A stretch of 64,000 nucleotides of DNA from Cryptomeria japonica (taxonomy: Eukaryota > Streptophyta > Pinopsida > Cupressales > Cupressaceae). The notes beneath the pieces were generated by a model, which saw nothing but the letters and a program-made list of their open reading frames with translations, searched no databases and was not told the DNA's origin. Of the stretch, positions 35,669-47,879 are shown piece by piece. The stretch is from NCBI RefSeq assembly GCF_030272615.1, contig NC_081406.1, positions 470,508,400-470,572,399 on the forward strand, written 5' to 3'. Each line of letters starts with the position of its first letter. Positions within the stretch are counted from its first letter, which is position 1. The position numbers and the translations under genes were made by a program.

Positions 35669-36602
35669 CTTTCATTGCTTTGCCCTATATTTTTTCTTGG
35701 AAGACAAAGCATTGGCACCTAAAAACCCTTGTGAAGTGTAGATTTTTTTTGCACCAAAACTCCAGATATCCTGTCTCCATTTCTACTTTTTTTTGTGCCC
35801 TCATCTTCACCTATTGATGAATTTCTAAACGGTATAATTTTGTGATGACCTTTATCAACCTAAATATAATGCAAAGAGAAAAATTGACCAATCAAAATAC
35901 ACCTCAGAACCAACCATTTGATATGCATTCAATTGGTTTAGCTTACTGGAATGCAATGAAATGAAAATGAAGGCAAACTTGAATGTCTAACCTCGAGGAC
36001 TGAAATAATGGTAGGTGTCATGGCAATTCTATGTCAGGAGCAACAAGTACTTAATTTAGGAGCTTAAATGAAAATACAATTCTTAGGAAATAAATAAGGC
36101 ATCCAAACCAAAGCATTTTGTGAATTAAAGCATGTGGAAACAAATTGTACTACTAAATTAACTATTTAACTGAATAAAAATAAAGCTCAATAAATAAACA
36201 CACATTTTCTTTAAAATAAAAATATTAAAAACAATGGAAAGCAATAAAACATGGTAGCAATCCAACACAATTCAACAAGTAACAATTGCTCTAGGAAATA
36301 TTTCAGAAATATTATTAATTGTCACACACTATGTTCTCTTTATCCTTATTCGTGGCAAAAGAGCCATATTTATAACAGAAGTTTGAAAGAGCAATTTCAA
36401 GAAATGATTTTATCAATCCCTTAACTTAAGGAGACTAACAATTTACAATAAAAGACACTTTAATTCTTCATCTATCAAGAGATCAACAAACAAATAGCTA
36501 TAAACTAACTTAGCTAGAAAATGATGCCAGTTGTTTTAACTACGCTCCCACCATCAATCTAATCACTGTGAAATTTGTCAAAGCTGCTTGAGCACAGTGC
36601 TA
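35669..36602. other. No recognisable gene
   Basis: AT-rich sequence without ORFs or terminal repeats. The last ~25 bases (CCTACAAGCAATAATTGTT) are a unit of the minisatellite that continues at 38266. Confidence 0.4.
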
Positions 36603-36627
36603 ACGAAGCCTACAAGCAATAATTGTT

Positions 36628-38265
36628 TGTAATGTCCCCTACTAAGTTTAGGCCTATTTTAACCATAATTAATCCATCCCACATACTTATGACTTAAACT
36701 AAATCGATTAAGAGACAAAATATATCTTAACATGAATTTAAGCAGTGATACTCCGTAGTTCAATCAATAAATTGTTCATTCAAATTACTATTTCTATATA
36801 TTTATACATTTTATTTATTTTCAGATAGTATTATAATATATATTTTACTGCAGATCAGTTCTTATAAAATATTATAATCATTATATTATTTTCTATAATT
36901 ATATTATTATTAAGTTCTGCATAAGAACATTGTCGAACTTCATATATTAAGTAATCATATTAGACACATCATCAAGAACAAGGATGTTTACTACCTGTCA
37001 TTTGCTAACAGTTCTGATTCTAATTTGATATGTGCTGATATATAATATATCTATTTTATATCAGTTCTTTAATTGTCAATTCCCCCCCATATTACTGCCT
37101 CTATTTATCAATCCCTTAATTCCATGTGCCTATGGTGAATGAAGGGGTGGATTCGCGACCTTTAGTGGCCTTTTTCCCAATCTGCTATGAATTGAAGGAA
37201 TAACCAAATCTATGTTCGTGATTGTCATCTTATATGCTGGAATAGGTGGCATAAGAGACACATCTTTTGTCTCTTACTCAGCGCTTCCCTTAATGGTTTT
37301 AATCGTGCCCCTTCACCTATAACCAAATTGATTATATCCATAGTTAACATCGGTTACTTATAACTACACCTTTTCATTAACAGAAGATTAGTTGAGAAGG
37401 TGTTTTATTACTAACTTGATACTGTCATGATTATCGATATGTCTTGGGATGATTGGCTTCTTTGACAAACCGAAGAACATTGGGTATCCTATAATTGATA
37501 ATTTTGAGGTTGTTCTTACTCAGTGAATTCGGTTATCATGCCCATCAAATATCTGCTCTCCACGTTAAAGTATAATGCTGATCATCACCTTGAATGGGAA
37601 TGATATACTGATTGTCTCTTGGATTCAATTGTCATCTTATGGAGGTACTCCTTCTGGTCCAATGTAACTACTACCGATTTCTTGAGACCGTCTTTGATAC
37701 TAAATCCGTTTAGCAGAGATAATGAGGAGTTTATATAAGTGATTGATGTCCCTCTTTAGTATCGCTCATCAATGCAGAGCAATAGGGCAAACTATAGCCT
37801 GATTCCTTGTTCCTAGTGCTCTTTCTCGAATCTTCTGATCACTGTCCTCACGTTGAATACCTTTTGCTTGGATTCGACAGCATAACATATCCTTAATCCC
37901 CTTAGGATGTTACATATTTCACCATAATGAATGCGCTCAACAATTATATTGGTCAGTTATCATCCCTAATCTTCACAATTATTTTAAATATATAAATTGT
38001 GTTTACTGTTAAGAATATGTAGATTATGTTTATAATTTAAATGTAAAAATTATGTTTTAATATAATATTAATTTATTTTCATCTGAATATTTCAAAAATA
38101 TTATTAGTAATAAATAATAAATATTAATTAAATAATATTATTTAATAAATAAATAATTTCAAATAATCATTCGTTGGTAATTATTATATTAATTAATAAT
38201 GATAATTGCTTTGTTCAGGATATATATATATATATATATATAACAATCAAGGAGGGGACATGACA
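36628..38265. mobile_element. Solo LTR with 5-bp TSD TTGTT
   Basis: It begins TGTAATGTCCCCTAC and ends GGAGGGGACATGACA, giving extended inverted ends (TGTAATGTCCCCT against TGTCATGTCCCCT). The flanking 5 bases are TTGTT at 36623-36627 and at 38266-38270. The perfect TSD plus single-LTR structure indicates LTR-LTR recombination. Length is 1,638 bp, very AT-rich, with a TA microsatellite near the right end (38221-38242). It belongs with the TGTAATGTCCCC termini at 32995 and probably 7772. Orientation is not determined. Confidence 0.85.
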
Positions 38266-38490
38266 TTGTTGAAATCCACAGTCTGTAGTTGTCTAAGTCT
38301 TTCAGCAGTGGCTGTTAAAATCCACAAGCAATGGCTATTGATGTCTACAAGCAGTGGCTGTTGAAATCCACAAGCAATGACTATTGATGTCTACAAGCAG
38401 TGGCTATTGAAGTTCACTGTCAATGGTTGTTGAAGTTTGCAGATAAATGGTTGTTGAAGTCCATAGTGAATGGTTGTTGCAGTTCACAGT
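38266..38490. repeat. Minisatellite with ~30-bp units, split by the solo LTR
   Basis: Units vary around GGCTGTTGAAATCCACAAGCA alternating with TGGCTATTGATGTCTACAAG, about eight in all. The left flank of the solo LTR (36605-36627) reads as one more unit, and joining it across the TSD restores the pattern TACAAGCA...TTGTTGAAATCCACA. Confidence 0.85.
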
Positions 38491-39865
38491 TTATATCAGA
38501 GATACAAGCCAAGCACAACACGCATCCATTCAAGCCTTCCAAAATTCTACACTGTTATCAAAATTTACTGCTGAAGTCGACAAAGGAAAAGTAAATAGTT
38601 TGATCAAACTTAACCTATTTTCTATTCAATTTCATTAAAAATCAAAATAATGGTAACTATTATAGATGCAAACAACAATGGACAAAAAAGGAATTTATAA
38701 AGGAAACGTAGGAGAAAGGAACAAGAAAAATGATGAAAGGGATATGTGAATGCATAGAATCTTGAGGTTCCTCATATAAAGTTAAACCTCAACTGAATCT
38801 ATTGCACACCCTCCTTACTATCTTCTTGTTCTAGAAGCTCCTCAAGAAATGGTTGACACGTCATAGTTGTAAGACTGTATGGTTCATTATGGATTTCTCT
38901 TATTGTATCAATATTTCCCTCGATATTCCTTGATGGCTTCCAGAATCGCCTTTTCAACTTTTTAGTCTACAACTAGTGATTCAGAAACATTTAGAACAAG
39001 ACTCCAACGAAACAAAGTAAAGATCATAACCCTATCCGGTTAATCCCTTGAGCTTGAATACACTTAACCAAATGTTTGACTTAACTCTTGCATAATGAAA
39101 GTTATAATAGCCAATACTTCTCTTTGTCTAAGTTCCAGGGTTAGTTCCCCCCATCTTGCTTTGGAAAATCTGAAACAAACCTATGCTTTTTGTACTTTGT
39201 CCTTCAGTTCCTGCAAACAATCATTTATGACTTCATCTTTCCCACAAGCTAATCATCTTTCAATGGGTCACTTAACTTATTATATATTGTCCTTGGATAT
39301 TTGAATTCCCCTCTAACCATGTTTTCATTTTTTTTCTCTAAATATGAATATCGTGTTTTTTCTTTATCTCTTTGCACCTCATAATTCAAGAGCAATATAT
39401 ATCCTTAACTGTACTTCTCATACAAAGGGATTTGAGCTCGAGAGGATGTTATTTCTCATGATGAGATTGTGGACATTGGATATACAATTCACAAATTTGG
39501 TCTTTTCCTTTTGGGCTTATGGAGAAGAATGAGTTACAAAAAAAATATGGTCCCTTGGCTGCCTTAATGAAATCCATTTCCAACTGAAATCTGCATTTTT
39601 GCTCATTAAGGTAGAAAGTATATACCCTTGCAGGTGGCCTGCACATGACCTTTTCAAATGCCAAACTACTAGTTGTATCAAGGGCAACGTTTGATTTTTT
39701 CTTATCCTATTTTATGTTTAAACTTCTTCATTTACCATTTGGATCTGAAATCCATATTTAATGATTGTCTATTTTGAACTATCATCCATAGTACATGCCC
39801 ATTCCTTTTCAAAGTTTTGTAATTTTGTTTCTTTGACATATCACTCTAATGAGATTATGGAAAAG
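38491..39865. other. No recognisable gene
   Basis: Short ORFs on both strands have no family signature. On the minus strand phrases such as ELKDKVQKA and LTLELRQREVL (about 39120-39200) look coding but are too short to assign. Confidence 0.4.
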
Positions 39866-39870
39866 GTTGA

Positions 39871-41076
39871 TGTTGGCAATATGCTGGATTTGGTTTAGTG
39901 TTGTCATTGATGTCAACATTGTATCCCGGTTGGAGGCTATCCCGGTTGGACCTGTCCCAGTTAGTCTTGGTGATCATCTTGGTTTTGATTATGTTTCTGA
40001 TCCGGTATGATCAGATCTTTGGACTCAGTTTTGAATGCTTATTCTGGATGGTTATACGTTTGCCATATTCTGTTGGTTCATGATTTGGTGATCCGGCTAG
40101 CTTTTAGCTTTACCGGCTAGCTTCTAGCTTTCCCGGTAAGCAATATTTGGTGATTTGGTCAGTCGATTTTGGTCCGGCTTATGGAATCAGTTTCTATCAT
40201 GCTGAAGGTGCTTCTTGATCGTGTCCCGACTATTTGGTGACTTTGCATTGGCTGGCGTGTTGTTATGATGGTCCTATTTGGATCCGGTTAGACTTTCTGT
40301 TATTTTACTGAGGGTTTCTACCGGTTGGTGAAGGGTGTTGGATTTTGGTCTTAGCGGAATTTCCAGCGGATTTAATTGTTTGGATATTTGTATTAGGTCC
40401 ATGCTATGTAATGTAAATCATAATATTGGTCTGGTGGTACCGTGATGTAATTTTTGTAATTATGGGTTTATGGGTTTAGGGTTTAGCCGACCTTGTCAAT
40501 AAGGTTGATGATTTGTATTTATAGGTGACTTATTCATGTAATTGGTATCATGGATGGATAGTTGGTTATGTCTTCATTATCAGAGAGTGGTTTATGTGCG
40601 AACAAGGTTTATATCATTCAGCGAAGGTTTGAGAAGGTTTTGTATTGCAAGGCAGACATTTGTGCTTAACCGGAACTGTATCAAGCATTAGTAGATGCTA
40701 CTTTCACAATTCATTTCTTTCCGAATTGTAGTCCGATGTTTTTGTAAGTCAGTGAGACTTCTTTTTGTGATGAGTAGTGAGCTCTAGGCAATTGACCTGA
40801 TTGCAAGTGCAATCCCCATTGTAATTATTTCACATACTACTACAGAAGTATAATCCAATTGTGGGTAGGGTTTCCCACCATGGTTTTTCCCTTTACCGGG
40901 TTTTCCACGTCAAAATATTGGTGTTGTGTGTATTGTGCTTTCATGTTCTATCTTTCATTGTGTTGGTTTCTTTGTACTCCGATTTAAAGGTTATGCTATA
41001 GTTCTGATTACTGATAGTAAACTGATTCACCCCCCCCCCCCTCTCAGTTTACTCCCAGTATCAGATCTGCCTAACA
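39871..41076 (+). mobile_element. Solo copia-type LTR with near-perfect TSD
   Basis: It starts TGTTGGCAATATGCTGG, shortly followed by TGTTGTCATTGATGTCAAC, and ends TCTGCCTAACA. A run of C's in TTGATTCACC...CTCTCAG about 50 bases before the end matches the LTR at 10343-11642. Flanks are GTTGA (39866-39870) and TTTGA (41077-41081), one mismatch. Many CCGGTT words occur in the 5' half. No primer-binding site follows, in line with a solo LTR. Confidence 0.75.
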
Positions 41077-41079
41077 TTT

Positions 41080-42017
41080 GAATCACTTTGCATCTTGGCT
41101 GCACTTTAAGTGAGATAAGAATTTCTACCCTCAGCCACTTGATGAAATTGTCAGCGGTATCTTTAGTAGCTACAGCTTCAGTAGCATGTTGGTCACCAAT
41201 TTCAACAGCAACTTTAAGCTGCATCTTCAGAAGCAGCTTGATCGACAACTTTAGCAGCTAATTGGCTTTTTAGAAAATCCATATCTTATTTTGTTGCTTA
41301 TAGTTCTGCAGCTTCTTGTTTAAATTCATGTTCTTGTCTTCTTGTTTTGTTGCTTTAAGCTTATAGTTCTGTGGCTTCTTGTTTAAATTCTTGTTCTTGT
41401 CTTTTCAATTTTGCCTCTGTGTTAGCAAGTTGTTCTTTTACTCTTTTCAATTCTATTTCCAACAAACTTTCTTCACTAATTTCAAACCCAAAACTCCTTT
41501 TCCTTTTCTGTGCCCATTCAAGCGTTTCCCTGGTTTCTGTTTCTTCTTCTTCTCTCTCCACTTCTTCCTCTGTTTCCATCTCTTTTTCTACTTCCTCCTC
41601 AAGGTATAGAGTAATTATTTCAGTTCCTTGCATCATTTACGTAACAATTCATTTATTTAGCCTCTTTGATTGTTGTTTTGAAGGGCAAGATCAGTCACTC
41701 CCAGATTCTTACTCTTGAGACAAAATTGCTCTCCTCCTTGGTTTTCTGAAACTTTCCACGTCCATGGGGTTCCCATCCTCTGCTTAAGCACCAGTGGTCA
41801 AAGATTTCTCTACGGCAGTGTTTTGTTCAGATGCCAAAGATTCTTCAGAAACATCCTCTGTTTCTGAAGACATATATACTATTGTATGATAGAAAGTTTC
41901 GTAGAGTACAGGAGGGGTAGTTCTTTTTAGAGCCTCCTTGACAATCATATTAATCAGTCCATGATGTTTTAATTTGGCTATTCTAACCTCTTGGACTTCT
42001 TTTACTATTTTTTTCAT
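41080..42017 (-). pseudogene. Decayed ORF with acidic coiled-coil segment
   Basis: Minus-strand pieces: 42017-41784 (MKKIVKEVQEVRIAKLKHHG start), 41636-41361 (Glu-rich, then LLEIELKRVKEQLANTEAKL with heptad-like spacing), and 41248 onward to the solo LTR, which interrupts it. Short in-frame repeats of QEFKQEATEL / HEFKQEAAEL are visible. No enzyme motif. It may be the Gag-like or accessory ORF of an old retroelement. The family is unknown. Confidence 0.4.
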
Positions 42018-43324
42018 TGACTGAAGTAGAAGATATTTCTACCTTTTCTCAATTGTATAAGCAAACAGAAATGATATAAATAAAATTGGAAGAGCCAGCC
42101 ATCATAGGTTGCATACTTGGTGTTATCATACTGTCCTCAGTCCATCGTGCAGCAAAGAAACCCTTAAGTCCCTATGACTATCATTTTGCAAATTTCTTCC
42201 TGGGTTTAATAGCTCTGACCTTAAAATGTGGTACTTACTGTGGAATGAATACCAATGTTCTCCCTCATCTAGAAGACCAGTAGCAAGTTAGCAACCACAA
42301 CAAGCTCCTGAGTTATATCAGAGGTTTGATCGCCAATTAAAACCATATCATTTTGACAATTTTGTGCAAACACCAAGGTGGTTGTAGAATTACACCCTTC
42401 AAATTTCTAAAAAAACTCCAACCACTCATCAGTTCTGAATGTCTTATATTTCTGGAGTGAGCTATTGTAGGGAGAAAACAGGTTCATGGTAGTGAAGATC
42501 TCTTGCCATGGCAACTATGGAAACAGTTACAAAATTGTCTTATGTTTGCAGAAATGGTCAAAGAACAAACTTGGTGTAGAATGCAATACGAAATACCCAC
42601 ACAAGATTTAAAAACCTTTGAATATATCTGCAATGACGATTAATCACTTTGACAGCAATACATCATTATGATGGTATTCCTGGAGATAACTTGCTATAAT
42701 TGTTGGTCACCGTCACTGAATTAATGCATCTTTATCCTTCAGAAGCATTGCTAGGATAGAGTAGCTTTCACACATGGAAGTGACTTGTTTGCCTTTTCAT
42801 GTAATTAACCCCTTCATAAATACACGTCACCAACATCATGGAATATGCAGGGTGAGTAATAATGGGGCATTCGGTCAAGCATGGATTTTCACTATGGCTT
42901 ATGTTTGCAAAATAAAATAATTAATTACTTTAAGTTAATAAGAAAAATAAATATCACCAATTGAGTCTATCCAAAACTATTAACTTACTGGTGAAGTCTT
43001 GAAAATCATCTTCAGCAACAAAAGGAACTTTTGTAGTAAAGGATTTATGGAGCTCAATACCATAAGAATCTTGTACCAAAAAGAGGATCTTTTGTAGCAA
43101 AAGTGAACTCCAATAGAAACTGTATATTCTATAGCAAAGCAATTTCAATAGCAAATATATCTTCTATAACAAAGCAAACTTCCACAACAACTAGATCTTC
43201 TACAGAAAAACAACTATTGAAATGATAAAACAACATTTTTCTAATTTAATTATGGAACTGCCAGAGTCTAGGTCTTCAAATCCATGATTGTCCTGCATGT
43301 CAGTATCCTAGTCTTCATGAAGGG
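42018..43324. other. Probable decayed interior of the minus-strand copia element
   Basis: It lies downstream of the copia gag fragment. Short repeats of TTCTATAGCAAAGCAA / TTCTATAACAAAGCAAAC occur at about 43126-43175. Protease, integrase and RT motifs were not found. Confidence 0.35.
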
Positions 43325-43820
43325 TCATTTATCACTACTGCTATCTATGTCCAAAGAGTTTCTGCTGCTTCTTTTTCTTCTCTTTGCCACTAGAAGCCTT
43401 CTTATCTTTGTAATTAAGGCATTTGACTTCAACGACTTCAAGGCACCCATTTGAATAAGCTTATCTTGCTCTATAGCGAGTGACATAGCAAAATCCTCAA
43501 AAGTAGGCATCTTACAATCACTCCCCAAGGAGTTCTTTGTAACATAGAAGGTACACAGAGACACCAAATCGTCATATCCTAGCTTAGAGAGAAAGAACAC
43601 TTAATATCAACTGCAAATCTGATTTTTCAATATTACAAGTTCTTAGTGACTTAAAAATTTGTGACAAATTCTTGTATGTTGTCATAATTAAATGGATTGA
43701 GACATATAAGTTCCTCTTTCAACAAGTGACCTTGAATCTCATCTATTTGTACAAGCAATTTAACAATGTATTCCACATAGCCATAGGTATATCTAGGTGC
43801 TCAATGTGACATGGAAACTT
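43325..43820 (-). pseudogene. Copia Gag fragment
   Basis: The minus strand reads IDEIQGHLLKEELICLNPFN and YDNIQEFV (about 43750-43670), then FLSKLGYDDLVSLCTFYV, KMPTFEDFAMSLAIEQDKLI and QMGALKSLKSNALI. This is the conserved middle of plant copia Gag proteins (LxxLGxxY...MPSLEEFxxxLxxEQDKLIQMG). It ends in a basic stretch and a TGA at 43325. A zinc knuckle is not visible. Orientation and distance fit the LTR and primer-binding site at 46003-46378. Confidence 0.75.
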
Positions 43821-44962
43821 TAGAAAGATGTAAAAGCACAAGAAGGCAATAGCCTCAACATAACTTTTTTACCTATGTTTTATGCTCCTGAATTAATTCA
43901 CCATCAAATCCCTGAATTATAATGTCCAAACACCTAATTCTTGGCAATTTAATCATTTCAGATTACCATGTAGAATAGTTGTAAGGTGTGAGAAGTGTAA
44001 CAAGAAATAGTCTCCATGATGAAGAAAGAAAAGATAGAAGGAAAATCGATAGGGATGCAATCATAACCACAAGAACACCCTCACAAAATCACTCAATCAA
44101 GAGATCTCAAAAAAAATGATTATGGCAATTATACTTAGTGCATTAAATTTGCCACTTGTCAAACATGTAATAGTGGACTTGATCTCAATGAATACTAAAA
44201 CTACAATTCTAAAGAAAAATGGGGGGAAACCAAGGTTACCACCACAAAGTACAAAAGAAAGGATGCACTAGCATAGCAAAAATCACAAATTGTCCACACC
44301 ACTATAAAGCTCTAGAAAAATCACCCCAATTCAAAAAAAATGCTTGAAAATTCAAGCAAAATTGACTAAGAATGGAGCCTACAAAATTTAGGTACTGAAA
44401 CCAAAATCCAAATGGAGTAGGGGGCAAAGTTGGGTAAGTAGACGATGACATTGGCCAACATCAGAAAATGCCAATATACAGAATATGCTCTATGGATAAG
44501 ATATTCCCCTCTAAGTGGAAAATCACATTTAGATCCTCCAAAACCACCACAAAAACACTAAAACCACTCTAAAATTGTCTAATACCTTTCAATGGTGGAA
44601 AGAAACCATTCCTAGGGGCAATAGGTTGTTTTAAGGGTCACAAGGCTAGAAAGTCGATCACCGTTAGTGGACTTGCATTGACCTAGGAGTTATCACCAAT
44701 GTGCAACTACAAAATTGTTGGCAAAAGAATATCTCGATAGGATATCCCAGCCAACTACACCAACCAACAATAGGTACGAGGTCTTTCTTTATGTTGTGCC
44801 CCATCCAAGACTATATATGGGTACCACTCCTAATGTACCTTGCTAAAAGGCCTCGCAAGGTCTATACAAGTAGTACCCTACAAGTACCCTAAAATTTTAA
44901 ATAAACTTGCAAAAATAGCAAATAATTCGCAAATTATTTTAATTCACCCCCACTAAGATTCA
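43821..44962. other. No recognisable gene; leader of the copia element
   Basis: AT-rich sequence between the copia Gag fragment and the tandem duplication. No ORF with a signature was seen. Confidence 0.35.
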
Positions 44963-45925
44963 TTGACATCTACAAGAATCCTGATGATGCCAACACATAA
45001 CAATGCCCACATTTGCCTGCATAATATAACACCTACAAATTTGCCAAAGAATATTTTGCAACCAATCGAGAATCTGTCATAGGCTTCCAAACAAAGTTGA
45101 TGAATTTCAATGAATGAATAGGCAATCCTAGAGTTTTCAGGCCTTCAAAATGCAATGGCAAGGTCAAATTTGACCCAAAATGCTCAAAATGATGAGTTAT
45201 CTATTGATGCCCAACAAAACACCCTTCCTTTGAACCCTTACGAATTTCACCTTTGAAGCTAGATCCAAATAAAGTGAGGAGCAAAACCAACAATGTCAAA
45301 TCCTCTAGACACAATGATGTGCTCTACGAGTTACTCCACTATTCACTAGACATGCCTACAAAATGATGCCAAAAAAGGAGGCCCATGATCCTTATCTTTC
45401 TCTATAATTGTTATGATTATCTCTATCATTCAAAGATGCATGAGTAGAACATCAATCTTGTTGACACTTGCAAGGATCCTAATGATGGCAGCATTCAACT
45501 ATGCCCAAATTTGCTTACATAACATAACACTTATAGAATTTTCCAAAGAATATTCTACAAAGGGATAATTTTTCATAGGCTTCTGAACAAAGTTGATGAT
45601 TTTTAATGAAATCCTAAGGTTTTTGAGGCATTCAAATGCAATGGCAAAGACAAATTTGGCCCAAAATGCTCTAAATTATGAGTGATTTGTGAATGAGCAA
45701 CTAAAAACCCTTCCTTCAAACCCTTGCAAATCTCATCTCTGAAGATTGATCTGAACAAAATAAGAGGCAAAACCAACAATGACAAATCCTTTCGACACAA
45801 TGATGTGCTCTACAAGTTACTCCACCATTCACTAGACTTGCATACAAAATGATGCCACAAAAGAAAGTCCACAATCCTTATCTTTCTCTCTTACTGTTTT
45901 GATTCTCTAGATCATCCGTAGATGC
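44963..45925. repeat. ~498-bp tandem duplication
   Basis: Unit 1 starts TTGACATCTACAAGAATCCT at 44963 and unit 2 TTGACACTTGCAAGGATCCT at 45461. The two are collinear to ATGATGCC(A)AAAAA and CTTATCTTTCTCT near their ends, with roughly 80% identity by eye and several small indels. It lies in the long leader of the minus-strand copia remnant. Confidence 0.85.
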
Positions 45926-46002
45926 AAGAGAATATAGCATAGTAGATCTATAAAAAAAAAACAGATATCCTTTATAGAAACAAGCAAGCTTGCAATCGCC
46001 AA

Positions 46003-46016
46003 CTACTCTAATACCA
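46003..46016 (-). other. Primer-binding site, initiator tRNA-Met type
   Basis: The minus strand reads TGGTATTAGAGTAG immediately after the LTR end ATCTTACA, close to the initiator tRNA-Met complement TGGTATCAGAGC. Confidence 0.65.
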
Positions 46017-46378
46017 TGTAAGATTGCTGATGGGCAAGCCTCCAAATATCTAATTACACGAACAAACCACAATAGCAAAAGCACACTACAAAAAAAGCAA
46101 TACGATTGCTATTACAATATGGATGCCATCTAATATATTTACAAGGTGGTTCAAGAGTGAGCTACAAGTGGGTATGTAGGATACTCCACCAAGAGATGTG
46201 AATGTACAACCAATGTAAACTAAAGAAGATATAGTCACATGTGTAGTACATCTTCACCAAATTAGGAAAGTACAAGTGACATGTACAACCTACCTAGACA
46301 CTTATACTGCAACAAAGTAATAAACTAAATGCATGAAAAATAAATATACACCAACATAAAGTCACCTCTTTCCCTACA
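46017..46378 (-). mobile_element. 5' LTR of a minus-strand copia element
   Basis: The minus strand starts TGTAGGGAAAGAGGTGAC and ends GCAATCTTACA, with a primer-binding site directly after. The outer edge coincides with the point where the Penelope-like reading stops (46381), so it inserted into that remnant. Length is 362 bp. The matching 3' LTR was not found. Confidence 0.6.
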
Positions 46379-46380
46379 GG

Positions 46381-47300
46381 ATTCATGAACAATTTGCTTG
46401 CTCTTATAGCCATTTCTTCTTAAATTCATCTTCAAATGCTTAACTTCTTCTAGATGATCCTCAATTAAAATCATGGAACTCCTCTAATTTTTCAAGCCAT
46501 TCTAACAACCTTCGACCACCTTGCTTTTAGTGAGAAGTCGAGAGCTCTCTCTCAAAGTGCTTCAGGAAGACGTTGGCAAAAACTGGAGAAAACAGAGAAC
46601 TTCAATTTGCTCATGCACAACGTCTCTAAAACTGAAGCAAGTGGATCTCGGACATGGTTCCACAAAGAGAGTCGTCTCTGTATCAATTTAAGATCTGAGT
46701 GCACTGAGTTCTTTCTCAATCAACAATTTGGTGACATGAGAAACAGCATCAAAGCTAACAAGAATGTCCTTATCTGGCTTTTTTTCCTTTATTATATCCA
46801 CAAAGTATGGTGAGTTTAAAAAATGACAAAGACTTACTTACGAAAGGTTTGAGACTTTTGGCCAAGAATGCCACAAGCTCATAAGCAAGGGAGTCAGTGT
46901 TGGCAATAACAGGTCTCAAGTAAACACCAACTTTATGTATCTCAGGGGGCTGCATAAGTCTTCAATGTAAACGCCCTGCTTGGAGAACCAATTAATCGCT
47001 TTGATGACCCTCCTAACAACCAGTCAGATGAGGTTGTATCCTAACAGCTTCAACTATCTGGAAATGTTAATCCATCCTAGCAATATAATCCACCTTATTT
47101 ATCACCCTGTGTAGCATTACCCTTATCTCCATTGGTGACAACTATATCCAAATTGTCGCTCAACTTCTGAAGGGCAGTCCACTCCTCTTTGGAGATATTA
47201 CTCCTGAAAAATTTAGCAAACCAAAGTTGCACTGCACAGTCTTGTCGCACTTATTCAGCTATTTTCAGAACTTCAGGAAATCTCTCCGGTAATTGTTTTT
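46381..47300 (-). pseudogene. Penelope-like retroelement reverse transcriptase fragment
   Basis: The minus-strand reading across stops gives ERFPEVLKIAE, WFAKFFRSNISKEEWTAL, DNLDIVVTNGDKGNA (about 47155-47114), VDYIARMD, then PPEIHKVGVYLRPVIANTDS with LAYELVAFLAKSLKPFV (46954-46835), DILVSFDAVSHVTKLLIEKE (about 46770-46710), and finally a linker-like EDHLEEVKHLKMNLRRNGYK (about 46465-46395). These match, in order, the DKGN block, the PxIHKxGxxLRPI block, the first palm motif and the region between RT and the GIY-YIG nuclease of Penelope-like elements. The catalytic YxDD part is deleted. The element is dead, and the rest is cut off by the copia LTR. Confidence 0.8.
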
Positions 47301-47472
47301 AAGGAAATCACCTAGGTATGTTAGGGGATGGCTAGATGGCCCAAGCAAGTTTTTAGTCTTTTTTTAAAAATGAACACAAATATTGAAGAAAAAGAAAAGG
47401 CATGGGGAAGCCGACAAGGTTTATGTGGTCTCAAAGGTTATAATTTGGACTTGGTGGTTGGGGCTCCTCCCT

Positions 47473-47745
47473 TCAACCCCAGACTATATTGGGGCAGAGT
47501 TGCTGCCCCTTGACCCCACTTACAACTTCATATAGGCAATGAAGAGAAATAGGCTTACCTCTCAACAACTGGAGAAGGTCAAGATCAACAAAGTCTTGAG
47601 GATTGTCAAATTCCAGCAACATGTTAGGATCTTGATTCAAAAGATGCCACATAGGATGATGAGGAGGAGGTAGATGAGGAATTGGTTGGGGTTCCATTGG
47701 ATGAGACAGTCCCTCATAGTAGCAGTGACTTGGATCTAACTCCAA
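47473..47745 (-). pseudogene. His/Pro-rich ORF, possible N-terminal exon of a hAT relative
   Basis: The minus strand starts MELDPSHCYYEGLSHPMEPQ and is rich in Pro and His, then acidic (NPQDFVDLDLLQLLRG). A good donor AGAG|GTAAGCCT is at 47559, so the exon may end there. Its upstream side carries the same terminal sequence as the hAT element at 22345-22587, which suggests that it is the first exon of a related transposon. No transposase core follows. It could equally be unrelated. Confidence 0.35.
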
Positions 47746-47879
47746 TTTTGGTGCAATGTTAGTAGATGCTGATTAAGCACAGTGGCATATTTTCTATGTA
47801 TGGACACTGATGATGAAAACAATTGAATTTTGTCAATTTTTTGTTGTAATTTTTTACAATATATATGAACATTGACAAT

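Noticed and set aside
41027-41050. The C-run near 41035 as a sequencing artefact
   Set aside because: The same C-rich CTCTCAG signature occurs in the LTR at 10343-11642, so it is a family feature, although the exact run length may be unreliable.
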